A DNA stretch of 64,000 bases, from assembly GCF_000264905.1 (NCBI RefSeq), contig NW_006763134.1, positions 695,388 through 759,387 on the forward strand, given 5' to 3'. The first letter of the stretch is position 1. Each line of letters opens with the position of its first letter. The stretch is from Stereum hirsutum FP-91666 SS1 (Eukaryota; Basidiomycota; Agaricomycetes; Russulales; Stereaceae). A program made the translations under genes and the position numbers. Under the pieces are notes generated by a model. It had not been told where the DNA came from and searched no databases. It saw only the letters and a list, made by a program, of their open reading frames with translations. This document shows, in pieces, positions 37,584 through 51,300 of the stretch.

Positions 37584-39381
37584 CTAGACCAAACCAACCA
37601 TACCCAACAACACAGCACCCACAGCCCACCACACCCTCCTGCCCGCATCCTCTGCACCACCACCAACTCTGCCTGCCGCGTTCAACAAGATGCTCTTGTT
37701 CGAGAAGGACACGTCGGGAGTCATCGTTGTGGAATTCTCTCCGTATACGTAACTCGTAATGTTCGCGTCGGCATTTGATGGGCTCTGATCGTTGCACTGA
37801 ACGGTGACGGAAGAGACGAGCGCGTAGAAGTGACCGGCGGAGGTGTAGTCTGAGTTGGTCCAGTCGATCATACCACCGGCCCATTCAATGGTGCCTTCAG
37901 CAGAGGTGTTGATGCCCGCGGGCCACAAACTGTTTTATGATACACAGGTAATGAGAAGGTTGTTGTGAGTTAAAAAAGGTTAGATGTGGGAAGGTTGAGA
38001 CAAGGGGTACCTGAGTTGGATGCTCGAAGGTGTGTCGGGGTATTTGCTGACACCGTCCTCTTCATAATCAGTCCTCTTTAAGGTACGAACGGTCTGATTG
38101 TCGACCATGAAAGTCAATGTATCGGGTTGCCAATCAATCTATTTATCAAATATTCGCCTCAGTGAACTCTAGGTCGTCTACTAGAGGAAAGACTATGGAT
38201 ACTTACGGTGTAGTCGTGGTAGTTGCTGTACGTATCAGTAAGGCCGGTCGCGGTGCCACCGTGGCTGTCGGTAGCTACTCAGACGGGGTGATTAGAGTTA
38301 GGGTATGATGTATTATAACATGGAACATACGAATGTTTCCTTGCCAGAAGAAGTTGGTCTGGCCAGTCGTAGTGTTCGCACCGGGGAACTCCCAGTCAAT
38401 CTCGTCTTTGATGTCAGACATGGTGATGAAGGCCGTGACGACGCCTGCCCAACGACCAGTCTTCACTGTCATCACACCGCATCGTTCAGTCATAAAGCAC
38501 AGCATCAACATAAAAGTCAACGAAGAATGAGAGTGGAGGAATGGAAGCTCACGGCGTGTGGTGATCGTCCCGTAGTGCACATATCGAGTCGAAGACAATC
38601 GGGTGCCACCGCCCTCCTCGGTGAGGATCATAACTAGTTCTCCACCGTTTGCGTTCGTGTTCGTAACATTGCCCGTGTTCACGACCCAGTCTACGTAACA
38701 ATGCAACCCCATTCCATCGCATAACATTCTCAGTAAGACGGTCGGAGTAGGATGACCGGTCAGAACGGTATGCACTCACCGTATTCCGTAGCATTCCCAT
38801 CAAAGTCGGTAGAGTTGAGCATGATACGCGAGTTATCCGCAAAGGTGTGCTGTAAAAAACCGAAAAGAGTGACAAGGTTTGCACTGGTTAGCAACCGCCA
38901 CATGGTAACATCGATGGTAGAGCAAGGGTGCATACGGTTGCGGATTGGCAGATGGGGTCCGGTTTGCAAGAATCGAGGCTGTGAGAGTAGAGAGGGTTGC
39001 ACCCGCTCATACAGAACTGAATTCAAACGTTCACAGTCATAAACAATATGTTAGTGATTTTGCCACACTGCACTAAAAATAGGCATGAAGGGACGCACTG
39101 AGCCGGTACCACAGAAACCGTACGAGCCTTCGTAACGAAGTCGAGAAAGTCAAGGCCCTGTATATGCTCATTCAATATGTCGAAGGTACTCACTGCAGCA
39201 CGGCGCACTCGACGGGCATAGATTGGTGATGTTGCTAGAATAACACAACCAGTTCGTCATGACCGCTCGGATATCCTCATTGAACGGGTACTACCCACCA
39301 GCTCTGCCCGCCCTGTGCATTGACAGCAGTGAAAGAGGCCAGCAAGGGAACCAGGACCAACAGCGCGGAGAATCGATTCAT
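37584..39381 (-). CDS. GH16 cell-wall glucanase/transglycosylase, GPI-anchored type
   Basis: The start MNRFSALLVLVPLLASFTAV then NAQ is a clear signal peptide. Short Cys-containing exons follow (NLCPSSAPCC, EYGFCGTGS, CNPLYSHSLDSCKPDPICQS), the pattern found at the N-terminus of CRH-like and related GH16 enzymes. The catalytic part includes HTFADNSRIMLNSTDF, GELVMILTEEGGGTRLSSTR, GRWAGVVTAFITMSD and the GH16 catalytic motif KDEIDWEFPG (E-x-D-x-E), then TNFFWQGN. Further exons give IDWQPDTLTFMVDNQTVRTL and WPAGINTSAEGTIEWAGGMI. The C-terminus has a Ser/Asn-rich stretch followed by a hydrophobic end (AVGAVLLGMVGLV), consistent with a GPI-anchor signal. Such enzymes cut or cross-link beta-glucan and chitin in the cell wall. 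The exact specificity is not determined. Confidence 0.88.
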
Positions 39382-40342
39382 TGTTTGGCAGCCAAGTGGG
39401 TGTTTGTGCTTAAACGCAGTGGTTACTAGTCCAAAAGACCGTAGTTATGAAAGGATTGCCAGTGAGGTAGCGACCTAGGATTAGAACGAGTGTGGTTCCA
39501 GGATATGGAAGTCGACTTGAGTGAGGCCCTGCAAACTCGGGAGAGAAGGGAGAGGGATGAGGAAATTTCGGACGAGGAGACGAGAAGTTATAACAAGAGT
39601 CGGAGGTGCGGCAAGAGGCGACCAGGTTCAGAAAGTTCCCACACTAGAAACCCCGGATCACTCGCGTGGTGCACACGTGGAAGAACGCTCGGTGTGGCGC
39701 GCCCGGGCGAGGCCGCCGCGGGATGATCTCTGAGTCCTTCGCCTGCCTCTGCGTAAACATACCCTCCTGCGGGACTCCTGCAGTCCTGCTTGCTCCTTGA
39801 CTCGCGTTCAATTTTACTGTATATGTATACCAGACACAACTAAGTAAATGAGACCATGAGCGACTGCTTGAAGCCCATAGTCGCTCCAGATAGTCTCGTG
39901 ATTTTACTGAAAAAAGCAGCAGTGCCTCCCACCGCTCTACTAAGCGTGAGTGGTAGCTATGATCTCCTTTGCCGACCGCTCTTTCTCGTAATTATAGTTC
40001 TGGGGCGCTCACAGCAGCGTACATCGTACGACGTGGACGGAGGTGTATAATGTTCGCGGCTCTTCCGAATCTGTCTATTTCGGACACATCACCGGCAGGA
40101 CTCCAATCCAATGCAATTACATCAAGGTGGACATATCTCATCTTCTGGAATGATGCTATTGTCATGGATCTCGGAGCTGGTGTACTGCATTCGAAATGCT
40201 GGTCTCGATTAACTGGGGATATTGAAAACGGGGATGATCACCAGCGCATCAGCAACCCGGGAAAGGGGAGTCATGTCGTGTCCATCCCCACGGTGTTCTA
40301 TATTTTACTCCCAAACTCTTGACATCGTGCAGGTAGAATAAT
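39382..40342. other. Intergenic region upstream of membrane protein A
   Basis: About 1 kb between divergent genes, probably holding both promoters. Small open frames are present (for example 39490-39726 and 39856-40050) but without recognisable domains. The frame starting at 39856 ends at a donor-like GTGAGT and could be an upstream exon of the next gene. Confidence 0.35.
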
Positions 40343-41926
40343 ATGGATAACCCTATCGCTATCACACTCGAACGCGAGGTATTTCTGTCGCTCGAGATTC
40401 AAATGTCTTCAATCATCGTAGAGACAGTCACCTATGGTGCGTTTCATTGTCATCACTGAACGAGCCCAACGCGAAACTGAATCTCAGCGTTCGTCTGTCT
40501 CTCAAGGTCTATATGTCGGTATCTTCATGCTATCAACATACTCTATCGTGTGCGTCGAGAATTTTATAACTCCAATTCGGAAGAAATTGAAAGGATCATC
40601 AGCCAGAGAGGCTTCGATCGACGCGCAAACATATTGATGTTGTTGATCACGACCTGCATGTTCATCGTCGGAAGCTCTCATTGGGGCCTTTCTGTGCTAT
40701 ACACCATTCTGGACGTTCGAATTCAAAGCTACAGGCTCATAGAAGCCAATCCAACATATCCTTCCTCCCTGCTTTACACGCAAATCATTCAAGCATATCT
40801 GTCGTTTATAATGGTCTGTCGTCGGACCCGCATTTTTCTAGATTCCATCCTAACACGAGCGTTGTTTGACAGTACATTATGAACGATGCAGTTGTATTGT
40901 GGAGGGCGTGGTTATTATGCGGACGGACTGGCAGAAAGGCGATTTATATTGTGAGCGCGTTGACGCTGGGTGCGTTCTATTTTTACCCCATGAGTTCGAC
41001 ATGGCGACTGAGCATCACTGCTCAATGTTTCGCTTTCTAGCCGTTGAAATTGGCCTTTCAGTCTCCAGTATAGTTATGTTACCTCCAAACCGGGACTCTT
41101 TACTGCAGCAGATGACAGTAAACGGGAGCCCAGAAGAGCTCGGTACCTATCGAGTCCTCGTGCCATTCTACATAGCATGTTGCATCATCTTCTTCACAAA
41201 TGCGTGGGCCACAACCATTGTTTCTTATCAGGCCTTGTAATCATTCTATTTTTCTATGTTGTACCCTCGATGACATTTTCTCGGCCGACAGGCAGCATCG
41301 TAAGCTCACCAAAGAATTCTACCCCTGGAGAGGAACTATAGTAATGAAGGTGCTTACCTTGCTTGTTGAGTCTGGGACATTATATTGTCTCGTCTGGGTG
41401 CGTTCACCATGAACCCGCTAAATTGCCACTTGTCATGATTTTTTTTATTTGATTTGATCGCAGGTTATATGCCTGACGCTCTTCCTGGCAAGAACAATAA
41501 ACTCAAACGTCAACCATGATCCTTTTTCATGGGTAGAAGTATTCTACACAGACTGGAAACTCGTCATGAACCAAATCACGGTGAGCTATCACATTGGTTC
41601 ATCAAGAGCTTCAGGTCTCTTTAAGGACTGATATGTGACATCTTATTACTTTCCTACAGGGTATATATCCCACGCTCATCGTCGTCCTAGTCTGCATGAA
41701 AAAGACGTTCCACGAAAATGTATCAGCTTCCCCGGTCAACGTATGGACGCCAAGCCGAATAGAAGATAAGGTCGTGATACCTGGTGCCGACCCTAGGCCT
41801 CAACATCGACCTCTGTCAGTACTCCCATTCTCAATGCCGCTAGTACGATGCTCGGGCGAGATCGATGCTGAGAGCGGCCAGCATGATCGACGCGACTCTT
41901 TACGAGCTGAGACATCTGCAATCTAG
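40343..41926 (+). CDS. Multi-pass membrane protein, paralog A of a convergent pair
   Basis: The start is MDNPIAITLEREVFLSLEIQ, leading into a first membrane segment that continues after an intron as LYVGIFMLSTYSI. Next come ANILMLLITTCMFIVGSSHW with GLSVLYTIL, a segment around LYTQIIQAYLSFI, and NDAVVLWRAWLLCGRTGRKA then IYIVSALTLGAF. Later segments include YIACCIIFFTNAWAT, LTLLVESGTLYCLVWV and GIYPTLIVVLVCMKKTFHEN, followed by a soluble tail ending at 41926. About seven membrane segments are predicted. The (D)AVV.WRAW motif is common in a lineage-expanded Agaricomycete membrane family of unknown function. It is clearly related to the minus-strand gene at 42513-44156. The exon structure around 40.9-41.1 kb is provisional. 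Confidence 0.7.
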
Positions 41927-42512
41927 GAAGGGGCCTCGTTGTCTCGGTAAACTAACGCAGAGAGCTCCATGTCAGAGGAACGCGTTTCACTCGAGAAACA
42001 ATACTTACGTCGTGTTTGAAGTGCTGAGGCGAACTCTCCGTCGATTTTTGTGGTCGAGGGCGACGAGCTGTACTACCAGAATTGTACAGTACCGCATTGA
42101 GTTTACAAAAGTAATACTTTTATGCTTCTAGACTGGCATCGGAGTCCGCGAACTGTACACGTACTTGCGGACCTTGTTCTCCTCTGTGAGTGGTTTGAAC
42201 TTTGAAACACCGCCGGTTACAGCCGAGTAGTGGCCAAAACAATCTTGGTTACGCCACCTTTGAGGGCCACACGGCTTCAAACGAAAACTTGTTACAGCCG
42301 GTCATCGTAAATACAAAACAGCAATGAGCCTTCGTAGGAATTCACGCTGCTTTAAAACCCTGAAAACATAAGGGATAGCCCTGCAAGGACAACAAGAACA
42401 ACAACCCTCAAAACTAAAAGATGTATGTATATCACTGGTCGGAGGAGGCCGGGGCCACTCTCACTGAGTCCTAGACAGACTCGACTGTAGTACGTAAAAA
42501 CAAAGGAGGGTG
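41927..42512. other. Intergenic gap between the convergent paralogs
   Basis: Both 3' flanks lie here. No gene or repeat is evident. Confidence 0.5.
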
Positions 42513-44156
42513 TCATAACGCACGATGGTAGTCCGAATCGAATGACTCGCCTATTTGAATGACAGAGGCAAGGCGACCATCAGTTTGAGTTCCAGTGTTG
42601 GGAGGATGGGGTGAAAGTATGGGTATATGGTGTAATTCGGGCTCGGAAGAGATTTCGTCTGTGCCTGGTAGAGCTTCGGTCTTGAATTTTGCATCACGGA
42701 GCACGGGCGGCGTTGCTATGTCATGTGGAAAGAGCGCAAGATTTTCGTGAAAGGTCTTCTTCAAGCAGACTAGGACGACGAGTATGGTGGGGTATATGCC
42801 CTGCGCACGGTCAAGCATGATGACGTTAGTGTACATAAGTACAAAGGGAGAACAAGAAGGATGCAAAGCATTTAAGCAGTCTTACTGCAGTATGGACTAA
42901 ACAGAGATATGCATCGGCATAAAATACTTCTGTCCAATATGTAGGCTCTCTTACGACTGCGGGAATGAAAGTCCTGGCGAAGAAGAAGACCATGAACGCA
43001 ACCTAGGTGTTCAGACATTAGCTAATTATGTTCGCATACCGCAGATGAAGCGTTTATGTACCCAGATCAGGCAGTAGATCGCTCCGGACTCTACGAAAAC
43101 AAAAAGCACTTTGGTTGCTATTGTGTCTCTCTGGTTTATCTCCCTGATGAGCCGTCGGTGCACCCTAACGGAAACAGTATCATTGTCAGGCTGGAATAGC
43201 ACAATGAGAGAACAGAAGAACAAACCAGGCTTTGTAGGTGATAACAATGGTAGCGCCTATGTTGATCAGCACAGTGACACTACACGCAATATACACCGGT
43301 GTTGTGACTTTCAGCGTATCGAGCAATTGGAAGTTCCTCTCGACCACTATTTGTTCGAGAAGGTAATTCCATATACTTGGCAATTTGGCAAGATTGAAGA
43401 GCGACAAGCTAATTTCGCCGACTGTCGTCACGGGAGACGGCACGGGCTCTTGATCAGCGAATGATACGTCTTTGCGACCGACGAAGTGCGAGACTAACCA
43501 AGAGCCAGCAAGCTCACGATGCATATAACACGGCGACCCCTTCTTCCGCACAACAGCCAAGCTCTCCATACCACAACCACATCGTTCAAAATAAACTAAT
43601 AAGGCGACAAAGTATGGTCAGTACAAGAAGTGATCTGGACCTCTTGCGTTCCAAGGATGACAGACTCACCATCACCAAGGACAAGTTCAGCTGGACAGCC
43701 TGAATAATCAATAATGCAGATGTACAGTTGGGCCCAGAGTTGTGATTCGCCGACACTCGCTGGCTTTGGGTCTGAACGATGAGCATCGTGTACCGCACAG
43801 AGAGTCCCCAGTGTACGCTAGCGACCATGAGCATGGCACTGGTGATCGTCAACATGAACTGGTTGGCGCGCGTCCAGATCCCCTTCCGGCTGCCAAATGC
43901 AGAAAAGGGTGTCAATGGACGATGTACCTAGCCATGAAGATGAAAAGGGGTGTGACCTACATGGTGAACCATGTCGAAAGTATGAAGACACCGATGTAGA
44001 ATCCTGTAGTCATTTATCCTCAATTCAACGCTCTGTCCACAGTACAAGAGAGTCGAGCACACCATAAATGATAGTTTCCACGATCATTGCGGAGATTTGG
44101 ATCGTGAGAGCCTGAGATAGTTCGAACCCAAAGGTGTCATCGCTGGAACTGGACAT
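42513..44156 (-). CDS. Multi-pass membrane protein, paralog B of a convergent pair
   Basis: The proposed start is MSSSSDDTFGFELSQALTIQ, then SAMIVETIIYG and FYIGVFILSTWFTM. ANQFMLTITSAMLMVASVHW with GLSVRYTML, LIIQAVQLNLSLVM and WRAWLL follow. Then come TPVYIACSVTVLINIGATIV, DSGAIYCLIWV and QGIYPTILVVLVCLKKTFHE, with an acidic/Pro-rich tail to 42513. Each block has a counterpart in the same order in the plus-strand gene at 40343-41926 (for instance ASVHWGLSVRYT versus SSHWGLSVLYT, and ILVVLVCLKKTFHEN versus IVVLVCMKKTFHEN), so they are paralogs in inverted, tail-to-tail arrangement. The frame extends upstream to 44306 with another possible start. Function is unknown. Confidence 0.72.
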
Positions 44157-45335
44157 TACGGACGTGAGTGCAGTTTGTGAACCTGGGGGAAGTGTCCTGG
44201 TGGGGTCGAGGACAGAACGACACTCGTTGTTCAGATCGACGATGGCTTTAAGAACCACAGACGACGGCAGCTGACATAGTGCGGCGTACCCGTCAAGTGA
44301 GCGCATGAGGAGACTTGATGGACATGATAGATCAAGAGAGTATACATGTACACGTCCTTACCTATCCTTGCGGGTCTACGACATTGGGTTTATGCGTCCT
44401 ATCTCCTTCGTTCTAATATATATACTTAGACACGGACACCAGATAGGGAGATGGAAGTTGAGAAGGGAAACAGATAAACTAGGCGTTATGCGAAAGACAA
44501 ATCCTGCCAACTGAGAGGTATTGAACCTCCTCTCCCTGCTTTCCAAGCTACACAAAAGCGGTAGCCGATCTCTCGTTCTGGATAAAAGTCCTCGGTAGAG
44601 TCGCGGGCGCGACCCATAGGCTATAACTCCGACATGCGGGAAATCAAGAAGATGATTGAGATAAGAAATTACAGCGCTGCTCTCCTCAGCTAGTCGCCGA
44701 ATAACGACTCGTATGCATGTCGTCCTTGGAAGACAGGTGCGTTACTGACGATGAAGGGAAGTGATGAAAGCCGGCAGGTGACCTGAACAATAGCCTTCTA
44801 CAGTATACTTTGAGCCCTTGAAGGCTGTCGCGGACAACAGCTCGGAACGGGCAAAGGACTCACCACTGGCAGTAATGGCCTTCCGCAAGACCGTGTCACA
44901 CAGCCAGGGTAATTCGCACGATAAGTAAAGATGGTTCCTGCGGCATCGACATGTATGGATCGAAATGCAACATGATCAATGAGTAACCGAAGTTCGTGCC
45001 CGCCCAATGTCAGATTTTACAAGTCTGGTGACGTAAAAGGCAAAGAAATAAATAGAAGACAAATACGCTGCTGCTCGTCTTGCTGTTTGGGGCGCATACA
45101 TTCGCCCTTATCAGCATTGAAGATGAAGGCTGAGGATAGCACAAGACGAGACCTGACGAGACACGACTAGGATGTTGGCAGTGCACTGGACGAGTGGCCG
45201 CAAATGCAAGCCACTGGTTGAAACGCGTGACGTCACGCGTCATGGCTAAACATGGACCAACAGCGCGTCACACGCGGCCTTTCTCCGCGTCGTTCATTGT
45301 CTCCCCCCACATCTTTACCACTGTCGTCGACGAAA
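44157..45335. promoter_or_regulatory. Divergent intergenic region upstream of MSH6
   Basis: About 1.2 kb between divergent genes. It presumably includes the MSH6 promoter. Short frames on both strands are unremarkable. A palindromic GACGTCACGCGTC-like run near 45227-45239 could be a CRE/MluI-box-like site but is not established as regulatory. Confidence 0.4.
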
Positions 45336-48300
45336 ATGCCACCGAAACCCTCAGAAAAAAACCAAAAGACTCTCAACAATTGGTTCTCTAAGGGCCCGTC
45401 TACGAACTCGGGCAATACTAACGCGTCTGGGTCCTCAGAGTCCAAAAAGTTGAAGCCAAAGGTATCGGCTTCTGCCTCGAAGCCGAAGCCTAAAAACACA
45501 CCAGTCAAAAGCGCCTCCTCTAGCTCCATTCCACAGTCTAGTAGCCCGCCAGTACCAGACTTCCGCACCCCTTTATCGAAGAAGTCGAGGGGTAATGAAG
45601 TCGCCGTGACGAACGCGTCGGAGTCAGGAGGAAGTAGTTATAAGGATACACCGCCTACGAGTGATCCTGTGGATGTGGACATGCTGTCTCCAGATGAGGA
45701 TACTGAGACGGTGCCGCAGACCAAGTCTGTAAGTTTATCGCTCATTTTTGCTGGAATAGAGGGTTGTATACAACAGCGAATGACACTGATGGCTCAATAC
45801 TTTGTACAGAGTCGTTTGAAGCGAAAGGCATCGATGGTTGTGGACTCGGACGAGGAGGTAGAAGAAGTCCAGAGTATCGATGCGAAAGCGTACAAGAAAG
45901 GCTTGTCTGCGTACAGACCCTCACCTCCGCCTGCCAACTCGAATGGTGAGACATTCAATACGCATGTTTTGTTTTATTTTGCCTTGGTGAGAGTAGGGGT
46001 AACGCACACCGAAATATCGGGCTATAATCGTTGCTCCATACTCGACGTGTGCCCTTGGACCTCGATATATGCGTTACCATCCTCCAATTCACCTTCCACT
46101 ATCCTCATCAACGTGTCATTACGTACTAACAGTTGCTTGTTTACTTCATAGGCCGTGCGAAGAAACTCCGCGTTTCATCAACTGAGGTTGAGTCTGAGAA
46201 CGAGGAAGAGGACGGTCGTCCCTCTTTTGCCGGCAAGCTCAACAAGTTCAAAAAATCTCCAGTGAAGAAATGTAGGCGCACAACATCCTGTCGTAGTGAC
46301 CTCATCTTTGACTCCATATTCTGACTGATATTTCTATAGCTCGTAAGTCCAAATCATCCGACGACGACGACTTTATCGTCCCAGACGACGAAATCGAACT
46401 TCCTTCTGATGACGATGACGATCGTCCAACTCGCGCACGTTCTACTTCCCGCTCCTCCGGCCGTTTTTCCCGTGCTTCTTCCTCCCATTCGCACCCCGAT
46501 ACCACCGATGCGGACGATGACATTGACGACGACGACGACGAGCCGTCGTCTAAGTCGAAGAAGGTACCCAGCCGACCCGCGTTGAAGAAAAATAACGGGG
46601 CGAGTGCCAGTGGTGGTCGCGGGGGCGGGGGCGGGAGTAACAGTTTCGTGACGAAGGCGGAGATGAGGGCGATGGCGACCAAGGATGAGAAGAAGTCTCA
46701 GGAGAATCCGTTTGGATTTTTGCTGGATCCTATGGACGTAAGTCTCTCCCCCCCTCTTCTATACGCAGCTCCTTGTCAGGCACGTATTGACGACGAACCT
46801 CTCTCCTTTTGTTTGGCTATGATGATCTTGCGATTTGGTGTGATAGAAAGACCAAGTCCACCCAGGTCAGAAGGGATACGATCCGAGGACTCTGTACATC
46901 CCGAAGAGCGTGTGGAAGGAGTTTTCTCCGTTCGAGACGCAGGTTTGTCTTCTGTGGCGTCGTGTGGCGTCAATTGTATGTGGCGACCGCTGTGCTGACG
47001 GTTTGCTATGGTGTGCAGTTCTGGGAGATCAAGCAGAACCACTATGACACGGTATGTTCGGTCGTTTCTGCGTGAAATTGGCGAGGCTGATCATACTCAC
47101 TGTGCTCGTCGTGCTGCAGGTCTTGTTCTTCCAGAAAGGGTACGTGGAACTGGTCTCTCGCCCAGACGCCCGACTTGGCTGACGCGAACCGTGTTTCATC
47201 ATTTCCATCCACTCAGGAAATTCCTCGAGGTATACAATCATATCGCAGCTAAAGCCTCATGAAGAAGCATTGCTTACGGGTGTTTTGCACAGCTGTATGA
47301 AGAAGATGCTCGCATCGGTCACCGAGAATTCGATCTCAAGCTTACGCAGCGCGTCAAGATGTCCATGGTACACCCTGTTTCCTTCTCCGGTTTCTTCGTT
47401 CCACTGGCACGATGCAATGATATTGATATTGATGTATGGGATTAGGTCGGTGTTCCGGAGATGTCGTTCAACTTCTGGGCCGCGTATGTCCCTTCCCTTT
47501 GACGTTCTTCTTTGCTAAGACTCATCGCTCACCTCGTGATCGTGCAGGAAATTCCTCGCAAAAGGTAAGCATTCCCGCCTTTTTTTCCTTGCCGTCCTCC
47601 TGACTCTGCCTTCGGTGAACTGACTACATCCACTGGGATACATAGGTTACAAAGTCGGACGCGTCGATCAAGTGGAGACTGCCCTCGGTGCGGAGATGAG
47701 ACTTGCTTCAGATAAGTCGAAGGGCAAGAAAACCGCAGGGGAAAAGATCGTACGACGGTGCGTTCTTCATCCCCACTATTCACCTTCTAGTCGTCTGTTC
47801 TATCTTTGATTCTATTCCGTGGAGACGTTTGACTGACTTAGTCAATCTTTGAAACAATGTGGTGTAAAATGGTTTGATGATGTGTAGGGAGTTGAATAAA
47901 GTCTACACGAACGGAACGCTCGTCGACGAAGAGCTCCTTACGGACGAGCAAGCAGGGCATTGTGTTTCCATTCGCGAGTCGGATCCCGATGACTTCCCAG
48001 GTGCTTCTACAGGTATGTTTCCGCCCTCAGAGCAATTTCAGAAAACGCGCCAGGACTACACTAAAAAGCGCCGATATGCAGGCAGTGCTGGTGGCGGAGG
48101 TGCATTTGGTATCTGCGTTCTCGACAGCGCGACTAGCGAATTCAATCTTTGTGCTTTTGAGGACGACGTGTGTAGAACCAGGCTGGAGACGTTGATGAGG
48201 CAGTTGAGAGTTAAGGAGATTGTGTTTACTAAGGTTCGTTTGCTTGCCTCATATTCCCCGTGATACTTTGTTGTATCGACTTAACCTCCGTAACTATTTT

Positions 48301-51300
48301 GCAGGGTAACCTCTCCGTCGAGACCACTCGGCTTCTCAAGTCTCTCCTGCCTGCGACTTGTCTTTGGACCTCATTGAGGGATAAGAAGGAAGGGTTCGAT
48401 TACGAGACCACAATCGAGGAGCTCAAGCAGCTATATCCACCCTCCGAAGCAGGATCAGATTCCCAGACGCAGAATGAGGAATCTATGATAGAGGATGAGG
48501 CGATGGAGGGCATGGAGGGCGTCCCTAAGGCAATTAGGGATATGCTCAAGTGCAAGAGTGCAGTCGAGTCGTTGGGATCGATGATCTGGTTCGTTCTCTC
48601 ATTAGGACCTGTCGTTCTGTTTTTATTCTCCGGGAAGTAACTCGAGACTGACTTTGCTATGGCTGGGATAGGTACCTCCGTCAACTCAACATCGATAAGG
48701 ATATTCTCACCATGCGCAACTTCAATGTCTACGATCCTATGAAACGTGGGCAGGGGCTCGTGTTGGATGGACAAACGTTGGCGCATATTGAGGTGCTGGT
48801 GAATAATGAGGGGACGGAGGAGGGAAGCCTGTTGGAGCTTTTGGGAAGGTGTGTTACGCCGTTTGGTGAGTATTCAGGTTGTTTCTCCCTTGGCTTTCGT
48901 ATGAGGGCTGATGTGCGTATCATCTGTGTTCAGGCAAGCGACTGTTCAGGATTTGGCTATGCATGCCCTTGAGAGAAATCAAGGATATCAACGCTCGGTT
49001 AGCCGTTCTCTCTATTTACTGCCATCAAATTGGCTGATCTTGTCACAATAGCTTGGACGCTATCGAGGACCTGATGCGCGACCTCTCCTTCGAGGAGCAG
49101 TTCGTCAAGGTTGCCAAGGGACTTCCGGACCTTGAACGCATCGTATCTAGAATCCATGCCAAGAACTGTAAGGTCAAGGATTTCCTGAAGGTTCTCTCTG
49201 TGCGTCTCCTCTTCCCCTCGATTCTTAACCGTGTCACTACTGATGCGTTCTTTGATAATGGCTGTTCCTCGGTGCGGAATATCAGGCATTCCGCCGCCTC
49301 AGCGAAGGACTCGCGGAGCTGGCCGACGCTTCTGAATCATTCAACTCCAAGACGATCTTGGGTCTTCTTAGATCTGCGCCTGACCTTGAACCACATATCA
49401 AGAATGTGCAGTCGAAGTTCAAAAGGCCGGACAAGGGTGAGCCACAAGATTTACCGCATACGTTGGAAAGTTAAATAATATATCTTCACTGAATAGATAA
49501 CACGGACGAGTTGATTCCGGTCGAGGGCAAGGACGAGGCCTACGACGAGATATCGGCAGAGATCAAGGAGCTCGAGGACGAGCTGGAGAAGGAACTGAAG
49601 AAGTTGAAGAAGCAGCTTGGATGTGATTTAACGTATTGGCACAGTGCACAAGGGACAAAGGTCGGTTTCGGATTCAAAATATCAGGCCCTGAAGTATGTT
49701 CCGCTGACGATAGGAATTGTCCACAGGAAATCTATCTCGTTCAGACCAAGGCTGGACAAGAGGATATCCCGAGAAATTGGGTCAAGAGCGGTGCTACTAA
49801 AGTGTGTTCCGTACATTGGGCTTCTGTTGACCGTCCTTCTCATACTTTACCAACCTAGGCTGCCACTCGCTGGGTAGTCCCCTCCCTCTCCGCCACCATT
49901 CGCTCGCTCAAAGAAGCCCGCGAGACACGCAACGCAACGATCAAATCCTACAAACTCCGTCTCTTCGAAGAATTCGACAAAGATCGGGGCGTATGGCTGC
50001 GCGCCATCCGCGTCCTGGCCGAGTTGGACTGTCTGTTCAGTCTGGCGAAGTCATCTCAGGCGATGGGAGAGCCTGTCTGCAGGCCTGAATTTGTGGAGAC
50101 GGATGGAGAGGCGTGGGTAGATTTCGTAGAGTTAAGGCATCCGGCGTTGGCTGTGAGGACTAAGGGGGATTTCATCCCGAATGATGTGAAGCTGGGTGGG
50201 GAGGTGGGAAGAATTGCGTTGTTGACGGGTGAGTTAATATTTGGGTGCTACCTTGAAATCTGGTTGACTGATATTGGGTACGATCAGGACCTAATATGGG
50301 GTAAGCTCGACTCGTACCTTCTACGTTTTTCGTTCTGAAGTCCCCTATGTCGTGATGCAGAGGAAAATCTACGGTACGTGTATCATTCTCCTACCACGTG
50401 GTATGAATGCTGATTCGACTGTTACTTTACAGGTCATGAGGATGACTGCTACCGGTGTCGTGCGTTCCTCATATCTTTCCTGTGGGTCGGGACGACGATG
50501 CTGAACCCTCGATTGCAGATCATGGCCCAACTGGGCATGTACGTACCGGCGCAGAAGGCCAGGTAATTTTCGCTCAATTATGAATCCTGCATCGCAGGAT
50601 GAAATGGCGAGCTAACGTATCTGGCCTGCAGGCTATCTCCGGTCGATTCGATCCTCACTCGTATGGGAGCATACGATAACATGTTTTCCAACGCCAGTAC
50701 TTTCAAGGTTGAGTTGGATGAATGGTGAGTCCTTGTCGAAGTCGGCTTTTCCTGCTTCATGCTCATGACGATATTGTAGTTGCAAGATCTTGCGAGATGC
50801 GACACCAAGATCCTTGGTGATTCTTGATGGTAAGATCTTTTGTAGAACGTCGCGGTATGGGTGTCGCTCAGTTGTTGTTTTATAGAACTGGGTAGAGGAA
50901 CTTCAACTTACGTGAGTGGATCACGTCTCTAATTTATGTGATATGCTGACATCTCATGGTAGGACGGCATGGCCATTGCTGGAGTAAGTTCTTATATGAA
51001 TATTCTTCCGTTGAAATCACACCTGACCTCTCATCTTCTGTAGGCTGTCCTACATCAACTCGCCACTCACACTCTGGCTCTGACCTTCTTCGCCACACAC
51101 TATGGCTCCCTCACTGATGATTTCGCTTACCACCCGAACATCAGAAACATGCACATGGAGACTATGGTGAACGAAGAGAAGCGCGAGGTCGGCCACCCTC
51201 CCTCTAACTGGCTAGTATCCTCTAACTTATACTGTTTAACTTCGCAGCTTGTATTCCTCTACAAACTCATCGATGGCATCGCTTCATCTTCCTTCGGAAC

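Noticed and set aside
44520..44580. Possible minus-strand tRNA (a GAGGTTCAATACCTC hairpin resembling a T arm)
   Set aside because: The proposed anticodon stem has only two good pairs and no matching acceptor stem or D arm is present upstream. It is just a short inverted repeat.
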